Positions 1 through 6,721 of a DNA stretch of 32,467 nt are shown here, one piece after another. Under the pieces are notes generated by a model that made no database searches, was not told where the DNA came from, and saw nothing but the letters and a program-made list of their open reading frames with translations. The stretch covers positions 1 to 32,467 of the forward strand of contig NWBJ01000125.1 in NCBI GenBank assembly GCA_002633115.1. Direction: 5' to 3'. The position numbers were made by a program, and so were the translations under genes. Positions within the stretch are counted from its first letter, which is position 1; every line of letters begins with the position of its first letter. The stretch is from Muribaculaceae bacterium Zag1. Lineage in GTDB: Bacteria; Bacteroidota; Bacteroidia; Bacteroidales; Muribaculaceae.

Positions 1-101
1 ATGTACTTCATCGCCCAGTCAAACCGTATCAGCTTCTTGTCGTCCGTTACCTTCGGCTTCTTCGCCCTTTCTCTCTTGGGCTTCTTTTCGCTCTCTTCCA
101 T
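1..101 (-). CDS. PD-(D/E)XK nuclease family transposase, N-terminal fragment (runs off window)
   Basis: Reading leftward from an ATG at 101, 33 codons are open to the window edge. The start MEESEKKPKRERAKKPK is strongly basic and is followed by LIRFDWAMKY. That opening is typical of the Rpn/PD-(D/E)XK nuclease family transposase proteins that are multicopy in Bacteroidales; in these the catalytic D and E/Q-K residues lie further downstream, outside this window. Family membership is known-family inference from about 15 residues only. The six-copy hairpin array lies directly upstream, in its promoter or leader region. Confidence 0.6.
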   Translation of the reverse strand, partial: MEESEKKPKRERAKKPKVTDDKKLIRFDWAMKY

Positions 102-174
102 GATATCAAGTATTAAAATGTTTCAGTTGCAAAGATAAGGTTTTTTCTTCAAATCAGAAAATCTGGTGTAGAGA

Positions 175-420
175 AACGTGTTAACGAAATGGGGTTTTCG
201 CTAACACGTCAATAAAAACGTGTTAACGAAATGGGGTTTTCGCTAACATGTCAAGAAAAACGTGTTAACGAAAAGGGGGTTTCGCTAACATGTCAAGAAA
301 AACGTGTTAACGAAATGGGGTTTTCGCTAACACGTCAAGAAAAACGTGTTAACGAAATGGGGTTTTCGCTAACACGTCAATAAAAACGTGTTAACGAAAT
401 GGGCTTTTCGCTAACACGTT
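175..420. repeat. Six tandem 42-bp hairpin repeats
   Basis: Units start at 175, 217, 259, 301, 343 and 385, an exact 42-bp period; the sixth is cut short at about 420. Each unit is itself an inverted repeat: left arm ACGTGTTAACGAAA, a G-rich loop, right arm TTTCGCTAACACGT. Read as minus-strand RNA the arms form 14 pairs with one G-U wobble. Read as plus-strand RNA the same position is an A-C mismatch, so the minus strand folds better. Units 2 and 3 have a C-to-T change in the right arm; unit 3 changes the loop edge but keeps the stem. The array fills the space between the end of the caspase operon and the transposase start. It could act as transcription-stop hairpins, a protein target, or a nuclease/transposase recognition array; none of these is shown. 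Confidence 0.9.
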
Positions 421-441
421 TTTTAGGATGGGTATGAAAAT

Positions 442-1758
442 TTAGCGGAGAGTCTTAGAGCGCCAGGTGTCGAGGACTGAGGAGGAGGGGAGAACGGTCG
501 GAGTCTGAGGTTGGCTGTTGACAGCTGAGCGACGACGCACCTGCTGGATTACATAGTCGGCCAGTTCACCGTAGGTGACCTTTCCGGAGGTTTCTTGCAG
601 CTTTTTAAGCAAGAAATAGGTGAACATGCCATGGCCCTGTTCAGCGTAAGCATGGGCAGTCTCAGTGCCTTGCGAAGCACTGAATGCTATCACTGAGCCA
701 AGTGGTTCTTCATCGCGGGCTGCGACTACTATACCGCGCTCACCTTGCGCGAGGAGTTCGCCTTCGCGGTTGGTACCGCTGAAGCAGGCATCAAGGAACA
801 CTGCGATATTGTCAGACTTGATTTTGCCTAATCTCGAGTATATGCCTTGCAATGAGAAACCCGTAGAGGCCGCATTGGCAGTAGCGTCGACAGGCATCAA
901 GTAGGGAGCCTTGTCTGAATCGTTAGGTATGCCGTGGCCAGCGTAGTAGAATATGATCTTGGCATCGCCATCGTAGGCTTGGCCCACATTGGAAATCCAA
1001 TCCATCTCCGACTTCATGTGGTTGTAGGTGGCGTTTTCGCGGATATGGATGTTTTCAGATGGGATGCCGAGAGTCATCTGGCAATAGTTTCGGAATGAGC
1101 GCCCATCGCTTAGGGCATAATCTACGCTCGACATGTTGTCGTACTTCTCGTTGGCGATGATTACCACGAAGGTGTTGGCGTTGTCAGTCGGATTGTGGGG
1201 CACATCGATGTCGACATCGGAAATCACAATTTCGCGTTTCTCCACCTCACGCTTGATTACCTCGATAGGCTGACTATATGTGAGGTTCACATTCTTGCTT
1301 TCGGTGAACAGGTTCTCGCCCGAATAGTCGAGCACCGATGGCAAACACAGATTCTTCAGATTCTTGCACCAACCGAAGGCCCGCTTCCCTATCGATTTCA
1401 CCGAACCAGGGATTTGCACATCCACCACGGCTGAGCGGAAGAATGCGTACTCGTCAATCTCAGTGACGGTAGTCGGAATCTCCACATACAGTAGGTTCTC
1501 ATAGCCAGCGAATGCACACCGTCCTATCTTGGTGATGGTGTACTGGTCGCCGTAGACGGTGACAGCAGATGGTATTTGTAGAGTGGTGTTTTTGTTCCAC
1601 TTCTCCAGTTTGCGATGCTGCATGATGGGGTACTTATGCTCATCGGGAGTGAACGTGTCATCATATATCTCAGCCGTCATATCGGCCTGATTACACCGCA
1701 CACTAAATGGCGTGGCACCAATGCGCAGCACCGACTGCGCCTTATGTGCCCATGGCAC
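442..1758 (-). CDS. Secreted leucine-rich-repeat caspase-like peptidase (C14), 5' end frameshifted
   Basis: Body of about 430 residues. Residues about 65-160 are BspA-type LRR_5 repeats (IGRCAFAGYENLLYVEIP, then IDEYAF and IGKRAFGWCKNL). Residues about 195-430 are a caspase/metacaspase fold: strand TFVVIIANEKY, the catalytic His in YYAGHG (about His275) and the catalytic Cys in LDACFSG (about Cys325), so both dyad residues are present. The open frame begins only at a GTG (1758) and lacks an export signal. A perfect signal peptide sits just upstream in another frame (1742-1795), so the gene probably started at 1795, 21 nt after the upstream stop. It is the last gene of a four-gene minus-strand operon. 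Families of this kind cleave after basic or acidic residues; the substrate is unknown. Either a broken or phase-variable gene, or an assembly error at a hairpin. Confidence 0.85.
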   Translation of the reverse strand: MPWAHKAQSVLRIGATPFSVRCNQADMTAEIYDDTFTPDEHKYPIMQHRKLEKWNKNTTLQIPSAVTVYGDQYTITKIGRCAFAGYENLLYVEIPTTVTEIDEYAFFRSAVVDVQIPGSVKSIGKRAFGWCKNLKNLCLPSVLDYSGENLFTESKNVNLTYSQPIEVIKREVEKREIVISDVDIDVPHNPTDNANTFVVIIANEKYDNMSSVDYALSDGRSFRNYCQMTLGIPSENIHIRENATYNHMKSEMDWISNVGQAYDGDAKIIFYYAGHGIPNDSDKAPYLMPVDATANAASTGFSLQGIYSRLGKIKSDNIAVFLDACFSGTNREGELLAQGERGIVVAARDEEPLGSVIAFSASQGTETAHAYAEQGHGMFTYFLLKKLQETSGKVTYGELADYVIQQVRRRSAVNSQPQTPTVLPSSSVLDTWRSKTLR

Positions 1759-1768
1759 ATAAGGCGCA
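1736..1768. repeat. Perfect 15-bp inverted repeat with 3-nt loop
   Basis: The left arm TGCGCCTTATGTGCC (1736-1750) and right arm GGCACATAAGGCGCA (1754-1768) are exact reverse complements, separated by CAT. It covers the frame break between the caspase signal peptide and the mature protein. Confidence 0.95.
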
Positions 1769-1795
1769 AAGTACCAATATCGATATATTTTTCAT
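1742..1795 (-). other. Out-of-frame signal peptide of the caspase gene
   Basis: An ATG at 1795 opens MKNISILVLCALCAMGT and then meets TAA at 1742-1744. This is a textbook signal peptide: Lys near the start, then a hydrophobic core. The caspase body in the neighbouring frame continues as AHKAQSVLRIG, a plausible cleavage zone. A single-nucleotide change inside the inverted repeat at 1736-1768 would join the two. The start lies 21 nt after the preceding operon gene's stop, as expected for the true start codon. Confidence 0.75.
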
Positions 1796-1816
1796 ATCTT
1801 CAGGGTGAATTTAATA

Positions 1817-2908
1817 TCAAAGAGCCTGAAAGGCAGCATATCCGTAGTCTATGCTGACTCTAATATGAAGTTGACCACCGGGCCAATCTGGACAGGTCCA
1901 GCATCCTTTGCCATATCCAGACGTATAAGGCCTAAAGTAGATGTTCCAAGCTCTAAAACTTTTGATGGTGTCGTAAGATATTTCGATTGCAGTGTCATCT
2001 TCTTGAGCGCCTATTGAATAGTATTCCCAGTTGCCTGGGTGATAATAAAATCTAAAGCAGAACTCGCCCTCTGGAATATAGAAGTCACCCTCGTATATCC
2101 TATTCTCTGATTGGATAAGAGGCAGGTTCCATTCTTCATCTCCATCTATATTCCATCCTTGAGGAGTTCCTACCAACCAGATTTGGGATGGGGCATAATC
2201 CTCAAAATTCCATTGATAGGTATAGACATCGGACGTAAATTCGAGATTTGTGGATCGCAATACGAACTTAAAATAGTATTCATAAAGAATTCCTTGAGTA
2301 AAGGGAAGGGAAGTCGAGTTTGAATAAATCTCTTGCTCAGTGAAAGTATCGCTTTCATTCACCTCACGATACATTAAATATACATAGAATTTATCAAAAA
2401 AAGAATCAGGGATATTTAAATAGGCATAACCATATACATCATCAATAAGGATCTGTCCGCTAGGATTGAATTCGCTCATTGTCACTTTCTGGCTTGCCAC
2501 ACAGACAACGGGACCTGGACAATAATCTAGATCAGTTTGAAGCCATACCCAAACATAATAAGTTTCTCCAGGTATAAGACCGTTATAATTTATAGATGTC
2601 CCATCTGATGAGAAATCGTCCACGTAATCTCCTGATTCATGAAGCCGATCATAAAATTCAGCGGTCTCACCAAGTGTCACTTTGAATTCGGGATTGGTGG
2701 TTATGGCATATAGATAGAAACCCACATCCCCAGTGTAACCAGAAATCTGTGGCTGGATATTTATCGTGAAGCAGTCAGTCTCGGTGACGGTTAGGGATAG
2801 GGATGTTGTTGGTGGTGTTCCATCATCTTCAGAACAGCCGCCCACAAAGCAGCTAATGATGGCTGCAAGAAATAGAGGTAAAAATTTTTTCATCGCTTGA
2901 GATTTCAT
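1817..2908 (-). CDS. Surface lipoprotein with SusE/SusF-like C-terminal domain
   Basis: 363 residues. After a hydrophobic stretch the lipobox FVGGC marks the lipidated Cys, followed by SEDDG, an acidic run of the sort seen on Bacteroidota surface-exported lipoproteins. The more usual signal-peptide start would be the second Met (position 2893, MKKFLPLF). Residues about 35-140 look like an Ig/Fn3-type beta-sandwich with a Y-V-W-V strand. The C-terminal part (IWLVGTPQGWN, then YEGDFYIPEGEFCFRFYY) resembles starch-binding SusE/SusF-type domains, suggesting glycan binding; this is inference from pattern. The gene is visibly more A+T-rich than its neighbours. It lies 6 nt after the barrel-like gene and 21 nt before the caspase signal-peptide start, so it is co-transcribed. 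Confidence 0.75.
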   Translation of the reverse strand: MKSQAMKKFLPLFLAAIISCFVGGCSEDDGTPPTTSLSLTVTETDCFTINIQPQISGYTGDVGFYLYAITTNPEFKVTLGETAEFYDRLHESGDYVDDFSSDGTSINYNGLIPGETYYVWVWLQTDLDYCPGPVVCVASQKVTMSEFNPSGQILIDDVYGYAYLNIPDSFFDKFYVYLMYREVNESDTFTEQEIYSNSTSLPFTQGILYEYYFKFVLRSTNLEFTSDVYTYQWNFEDYAPSQIWLVGTPQGWNIDGDEEWNLPLIQSENRIYEGDFYIPEGEFCFRFYYHPGNWEYYSIGAQEDDTAIEISYDTIKSFRAWNIYFRPYTSGYGKGCWTCPDWPGGQLHIRVSIDYGYAAFQAL

Positions 2909-2914
2909 TGTTGG

Positions 2915-3490
2915 TTAGAAATTATAAGTTAGGCCCACGCCACATTCTGCACCCACGCCTATATGTACCTTATCGCCTGAAAAGCTTTTGCTATAGCACG
3001 TGCCCACGGCTTTGGCTTCAATTTGCAGGGAGAGAAAATGGGTGAGACGGACATCCACACCAATGCCCGTATTGGCGAAGATGCAATTGCGGGTAATCAG
3101 ATTGTCAACGTTCTCGCCCTCCATAGGTACCGAGCCGTAGCCAGCGCCGAAGATGTAATAGGCACGTGTGCGACAAGGCTTTGAGAAGAATACGTGCATA
3201 TCAAGGCTTACCTCAGTTAGCGACTTATCAAATCCGACAAGCAGGGTTCCAGCCAAGGCCAAGCGCACATGGTCGCTGGTGTTTAACATCAGGCGCACTT
3301 TGCCGCCAGGCATCAGCTTGCCCTCGGCAGAGTAATCGTCTCGCACGATTCCATCATTGAGATAGTCAGGGCCGTAAAAATAGTAACGACCAGTGCCCTC
3401 AATGCCCACTTGGACCATGCCCTTTTGGGCATAGAGCGAGGCAGAGGCGGTAATGGCCATCAACAGAAGTAATAGTTTTTTGAATGTCAT
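2915..3490 (-). CDS. Small outer-membrane-barrel-like protein, function unknown
   Basis: 191 residues. MTFKKLLLLLMAITASASLYAQ is a clear signal peptide ending at AQ. The mature part has alternating hydrophobic/polar strands, with several Gly-aromatic turns (GRYYFYG, YYIFGAGYG) and a C-terminal GVGLTYNF ending in Phe. That pattern fits an eight-stranded outer-membrane beta-barrel. There is no catalytic motif. It is second in the four-gene operon, after a 79-nt gap filled with low-complexity CTTATG and TTTTATGG runs. Its place between a secreted DUF4384-type protein and a lipoprotein suggests it anchors or ports the others at the outer membrane; that role is inference. Confidence 0.65.
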   Translation of the reverse strand: MTFKKLLLLLMAITASASLYAQKGMVQVGIEGTGRYYFYGPDYLNDGIVRDDYSAEGKLMPGGKVRLMLNTSDHVRLALAGTLLVGFDKSLTEVSLDMHVFFSKPCRTRAYYIFGAGYGSVPMEGENVDNLITRNCIFANTGIGVDVRLTHFLSLQIEAKAVGTCYSKSFSGDKVHIGVGAECGVGLTYNF

Positions 3491-3569
3491 AGGTAAGTAT
3501 TTGGTTTTTAGTTTTTGACTTATGGCTTCTAAGTCCTTATGTTTCTTATGTCCTTATGGTTTTATGGTT

Positions 3570-4484
3570 TTATGGCATCACGAAGATGGGGTGGACGCGG
3601 AGCTGCATCTGTGGATCACGCTTGCGGTTGCGACTGAGCCATTTCTGAAAGTCGCGATAAGTGAGCTGACGAGGGAAATCGAGTTCTGTTACATCCTTCT
3701 CATCGCTTTGGGCATCCGAGGCGCGACTGAAATGATTGGGAGAAAAGATAACATACAGTTGTCCCATCTCTGTCTGGTCGCCCGAGGCGGTGAGTCGATA
3801 AGCATCAACGATTGAGGATACTTCCTGCGGTACTTTCTCTGGCGCAAAGAGGTAATAATCAGTGTCAGCCCCTACGCTGAAAGCCTCATCCTTCTGCCTA
3901 CGATAGGGCAGCAGGCGATATACGTTTTGGCTACCAACATCGAGCATATACACAGTGAGCCACCCGTCAACTGGTGACGAGAAGTGCATATACATGTAAT
4001 CCAGATTTCTGAATTGGTCTGAGACCATCTTCTTGTCGGGTAGATTTCTCAGCACATTGACTTGAAGGTCTATAGGGGTATAAGCTGATTCACGGATTAC
4101 GCCTCGAGTAGTCACAGACACTACCAAAAGCCCTTGATCATAGGTGATTTCATATTTTGGTTCTTTTGTAGTCTCAATCCACTCGCCGCGCACCTCGCTG
4201 CCTCCGATAGACAAGAAATTTAGCTTGTCGGCACTGTAAGTGATGGATTCAGTCTGGTCGACATAGGTGCCAAACTCGTTGGCGATGGCTTGGATTTGAG
4301 CGCGCTCAAGTGCTATCATCTTGGCCTCGTCGACCGACTGGCTCGGGGCTGCATGATAGGTGTAGGCGGCATCAACAGTGCGAGTCTGCTGTGCCGAAAC
4401 AACGAAAGTCACAAAAGCAATAAGGAACGCAAGGAGCGACAGGCGCATTATCAGTCTCATCAAGGCAATGCCGCGCCCTGGCAT
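3570..4484 (-). CDS. Secreted DUF4384-domain protein, first gene of caspase operon
   Basis: About 304 residues. The start is uncertain: ATG at 4484, or the internal Met codons at 4460 or 4448, all giving a signal peptide (LSLLAFLIAFVTFVVSAQQ). Residues about 40-90 (AKMIALERAQIQAIANEFGT) resemble the N-terminal helix-strand unit found in secreted LPP20/FlgT-like proteins. Residues about 165-265 contain MHFSSPVDGWLTVYMLD, then NVYRLLPYR and YLFAPEKV. This matches the DUF4384 pattern, which in many bacteria is fused to or encoded beside caspase-like peptidases. That association supports a joint function with the caspase encoded three genes downstream. The domain's biochemical role is not known. 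The gene begins shortly beyond the candidate 6S RNA locus, with little room for its own promoter. Confidence 0.7.
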   Translation of the reverse strand: MPGRGIALMRLIMRLSLLAFLIAFVTFVVSAQQTRTVDAAYTYHAAPSQSVDEAKMIALERAQIQAIANEFGTYVDQTESITYSADKLNFLSIGGSEVRGEWIETTKEPKYEITYDQGLLVVSVTTRGVIRESAYTPIDLQVNVLRNLPDKKMVSDQFRNLDYMYMHFSSPVDGWLTVYMLDVGSQNVYRLLPYRRQKDEAFSVGADTDYYLFAPEKVPQEVSSIVDAYRLTASGDQTEMGQLYVIFSPNHFSRASDAQSDEKDVTELDFPRQLTYRDFQKWLSRNRKRDPQMQLRVHPIFVMP

Positions 4485-4511
4485 CAAGTAAGAGATTTAT
4501 AAAAAGAAAAA

Positions 4512-4600
4512 GCGTGGGTCGCTGTTACAGTTGCTTGTACTGCTATCTGAGGCCTTCGCATTGCCTAACCCATCAGTACAAGCAACGCAGAAGCCCACGC
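4512..4600. repeat. Long inverted repeat overlapping one end of the candidate 6S RNA
   Basis: 4512-4518 (GCGTGGG) pairs with 4594-4600 (CCCACGC), and 4531-4542 (TTGCTTGTACTG) pairs with 4574-4585 (CAGTACAAGCAA), 19 pairs in all. On the minus strand the outer stem is followed at once by a T-rich run (4511 down to 4501), so it would work as an intrinsic terminator. On the plus strand it makes the promoter region the reverse complement of the RNA's own bubble strand. The 12-bp stem cannot coexist with the 6S closing stem, giving two exclusive folds. Confidence 0.7.
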
Positions 4601-4719
4601 AAGATATGGAATCAACCCTTGCGGGCCTCCACGGTCCGCAAGGGGATATGCGCATATCACGCAGTCATCTACTGTTGCAATTGTCTTGGATGGGTTGAAA
4701 GTTGCGAAGTTTCAGATAG
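4543..4719. ncRNA. ssrS: Candidate 6S RNA (rod with central bubble); strand not settled
   Basis: Complementary segments nest perfectly: 4543-4550/4712-4719 (8 bp), 4554-4560/4703-4709 (7 bp), 4567-4574/4689-4696 (8 bp), 4578-4581/4681-4684 (4 bp), 4582-4586/4674-4678 (5 bp). Then comes an unpaired bubble of about 16 and 15 nt (4587-4602 and 4659-4673), an inner stem 4603-4608/4653-4658, and an apical 9-bp stem 4616-4624/4636-4644. A long closing stem, one symmetric central bubble and a total near 180 nt is the 6S RNA design, the RNA that traps housekeeping RNA polymerase. Plus strand: the 5' end TCTGAG, two bases, then TTCGCA resembles the E. coli 6S 5' end, and a TACAGTTG box (4526-4533) fits a -7 element. 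Minus strand: a T-run follows a stable stem at 4501-4518. I lean slightly to plus. Confidence 0.5.
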
Positions 4720-4908
4720 CCAAAACAAAGCGCAGTAAACGCCTTTCTTATGTTAATTTTCCCACCCGCCCAGCTTCTGCATGCAAAAGTGAGTTGAGGA
4801 TGAGACTGATTTGCAAGAGCTCTCTCCTCCAAATCATACGGCAAATTTATTAATTATTCTCAAATCTACAAAATTTTTAACATCTTATAGATAAAGTTTT
4901 ATGCGTAG

Positions 4909-5874
4909 TCAGCGCCGGGGGCCTATGTAGGGCACTTCCTCGAGGGGAGAGGTGGGGTGCCCTTGCTCATCAATCAGGCAGGCGAGCACTATGGGGAGCT
5001 CCTCCTCTTCTCCAAAACCTTCGTCATCGGCTGGCGAGTAGTGGTAACTGCGGATGGTCCAGGTAAGCCTGGCTTGGCCGTGGGCGTATTCGCTGATGTC
5101 GATATTAGGGGCATCCATATCCCAGTCCGGACATTCTCGCTTAATCCATCCCATCACCTTGGGTTGGATGTCGCTGGGAGAACAGAATAGGGCTTTGCCC
5201 GCGGCATTGGCCAGCAAGTAGGTCTTTTGCCGCTTGGTGTCGATAAGGGCTGTGGCTCGCTTTTGTCGCAAAAGCAGAATATGCTCCGCGAGGCGCTTCT
5301 TTTGGCTTTCTTTGGCAGTAGCGGCATAGGTCATGGCCTCAGTGTAGACGGTGAGGTCTAATTCGTTTTCTCTTTGCCATTCGAGCCATCTCTCTTCGAT
5401 GGCAGGGGCGCAGGCAGCTACTCTCTCCTCAAAGAAGGCCAAGGAGCGCTGAATCCACTCGTTGCCTTGCGTCAGTTCCCTAATTTCTTTGGCAGAAGTC
5501 GCCCCGAGCTCTATCTTGTCGCTTTCGAGCGGCACATGCTCAGGGAGGGAGAGGCTGAAGAGAAATGAGAGTTGGCAAGCGTAGCTATTATTGGCCCAAT
5601 TGTCTTTTGTGTAGAATTCCATCTTCACTCTCAGTGGACTGAGGGCCCTGATCAGCTTTGGGTCGGAATTGTAATAGATATGAGTAAAGTCACCAACTTG
5701 GATCTGATACTCTCCGACTGGGACGTTTGGGAGGGCTTCTGTCTCTGCAATGCTTTCCACCCATCTTACGCGGGGCGCGCCGATATGCTGCAGCCCGTAT
5801 TCAGCCAGGCCCCATGCTGCCATAGTGATGAGGCGCTCAGCCGCCTCCATCCGTTCTTTCCCAAGCAGAATCAT
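4909..5874 (-). CDS. Hypothetical protein, 321 residues
   Basis: Not recognised. The protein starts MILLGKERMEAAERLITMAAWG at an ATG with no signal peptide, so it is probably cytoplasmic. The middle (residues about 120-225) is helical and charge-rich, with EERWLEWQRENELD and ESQKKRLAEHILLLRQKRA suggesting a coiled coil. The C-terminal part has Trp/Tyr-rich strands and an acidic loop (DDEGFGEEEELP). No catalytic motif is evident. It is a single gene with its own promoter box upstream (5908-5939) and A+T-rich flanks on both sides. It may be accessory DNA: it lies between a decayed ATPase gene and the 6S-like locus. Confidence 0.75.
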   Translation of the reverse strand: MILLGKERMEAAERLITMAAWGLAEYGLQHIGAPRVRWVESIAETEALPNVPVGEYQIQVGDFTHIYYNSDPKLIRALSPLRVKMEFYTKDNWANNSYACQLSFLFSLSLPEHVPLESDKIELGATSAKEIRELTQGNEWIQRSLAFFEERVAACAPAIEERWLEWQRENELDLTVYTEAMTYAATAKESQKKRLAEHILLLRQKRATALIDTKRQKTYLLANAAGKALFCSPSDIQPKVMGWIKRECPDWDMDAPNIDISEYAHGQARLTWTIRSYHYSPADDEGFGEEEELPIVLACLIDEQGHPTSPLEEVPYIGPRR

Positions 5875-5907
5875 ATTGAGATATACTTATTCATTTTACC
5901 TCATCTG

Positions 5908-5939
5908 CAAAGGTAAGGATAATTTCACTAAATGTCAAA
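5908..5939 (-). promoter_or_regulatory. Bacteroidota-type promoter for the 321-residue gene
   Basis: On the minus strand TTTG (5936-5939) is followed, after 20 bp, by TACCTTTG (5908-5915), a full match to the -33/-7 consensus TTTG and TAnnTTTG. The start codon is at 5874, leaving a leader of about 25-30 nt. Confidence 0.7.
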
Positions 5940-5958
5940 TCTTTTTGGATTATGACTG

Positions 5959-6385
5959 TCAGAATAGGTCATTGATCTTGGTGGCGAAAAAGTCTTCTAA
6001 TGAGAGGCCACCCGTGCCAACCACAAATGATTGACGAGGAGAATATCGTTTCTTGAACTCTGGAAGGCCTGAGTTCATGCCGCGCCTCCCACTCTTCACC
6101 TTGATGGCCACGCATTCTCCTTGACGCTCAATCGCGAAGTCTATCTCCAAGTCCTTTTCGCGCCAATATTTGAGTTGGCATCCTGCCTCATCGCATTGGT
6201 TTATGAGGTGGGCCCCAACAGCGGATTCCACCTGTCGACCCCATTCTACTGGGTCGAGACGTTGACCATCAAAACTTTTAAGGTAGACTTGCCTACTTGG
6301 CGAGGTCCCACCAGGACTTGTATCTGTCGACGCGTTCGCTGATGCGAGCCATCATGGTATGGTATTGGAATCTGCGGTATTCCAT
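5959..6385 (-). pseudogene. Decayed AAA ATPase / DUF4143 gene
   Basis: From an ATG at 6385 the reading MEYRRFQYHTMMARISERVDR runs into a stop. One base lost after AGA restores QVLVGPRQVGKST, a Walker A motif of the AAA_14 ATPases that carry a C-terminal DUF4143 domain. A second frame jump then joins directly to the family's C-terminus: FDGQRLDPVEWGRQVESAVG, HLINQC, a DFAIE motif, then KSGRRG. The piece totals about 140 codons, against the usual 380-400, so about 250 codons are missing between Walker A and the C-terminal domain, in addition to frameshifts. The last 90 residues remain open (6231 to 5959). Surely non-functional as an ATPase. Three phased repeats survive upstream of the old start. 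Confidence 0.85.
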
Positions 6386-6430
6386 GTTGTTGTTAATCAA
6401 TGACTTTACTTAAATTATCAATTTATGAGA

Positions 6431-6487
6431 AATAAATTCTCAATTACTAACAAATAAATTCTCAATTCATTGAGAATAAATTCTCAA
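6431..6487. repeat. Three 13-bp direct repeats at exact 22-bp spacing
   Basis: AATAAATTCTCAA occurs at 6431, 6453 and 6475. The third copy is part of a palindrome, TTGAGAAT-AA-ATTCTCAA (about 6470-6487), and the first follows TATGAGA, giving a weaker dyad. The 22-bp period is about two helical turns, as expected for cooperative protein binding on one DNA face. The repeats lie 46-102 bp upstream of the start of the decayed ATPase gene and probably formed its operator. The rest of 6386-6720 is A+T-rich and holds no gene. Confidence 0.8.
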
Positions 6488-6594
6488 ATCACTGGGCAAA
6501 GATACTCAATTTAATTCCTACCTCAAAATCTAGAATTAAATTTTTAAAGTCATTTTAATGGCCTATATTTTTATCCTGGAAAAGTCTTAATAAA

Positions 6595-6675
6595 AATCAC
6601 AATAGGATGTGATTTCGTTTGTTTTTGTGGAGAAAATTTTCTAATTTCGCATCAAAATCACAATGTATAGTGATT
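6595..6675 (+). promoter_or_regulatory. Promoter-like box bracketed by two identical dyads
   Basis: Two 20-bp dyads share AATCAC and GTGATT arms: 6595-6614 (AATCACA, 6 bp, TGTGATT) and 6656-6675 (AATCAC, 8 bp, GTGATT). Between them TTTG (6618-6621), 20 bp, then TAATTTCG (6642-6649) matches the Bacteroidota promoter with one mismatch. It points rightward, but no plus-strand gene follows before 8149, so it is either an orphan or only a binding-site pair. Confidence 0.4.
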
Positions 6676-6721
6676 TCTAAATTACCTCTCAAATCCTAAC
6701 GTGTAATAAAAGTAATGTGGG

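Noticed and set aside
175-420. CRISPR-like array (six 42-bp units)
   Set aside because: Units abut directly with no variable spacers.
4514-4738. Cys-rich 74-codon open frame on the plus strand starting with GTG
   Set aside because: It runs straight through both arms of the 6S-like rod and the long inverted repeat, has no recognisable domain, and its composition follows the RNA stems. It is more likely a by-product of a structured RNA gene.
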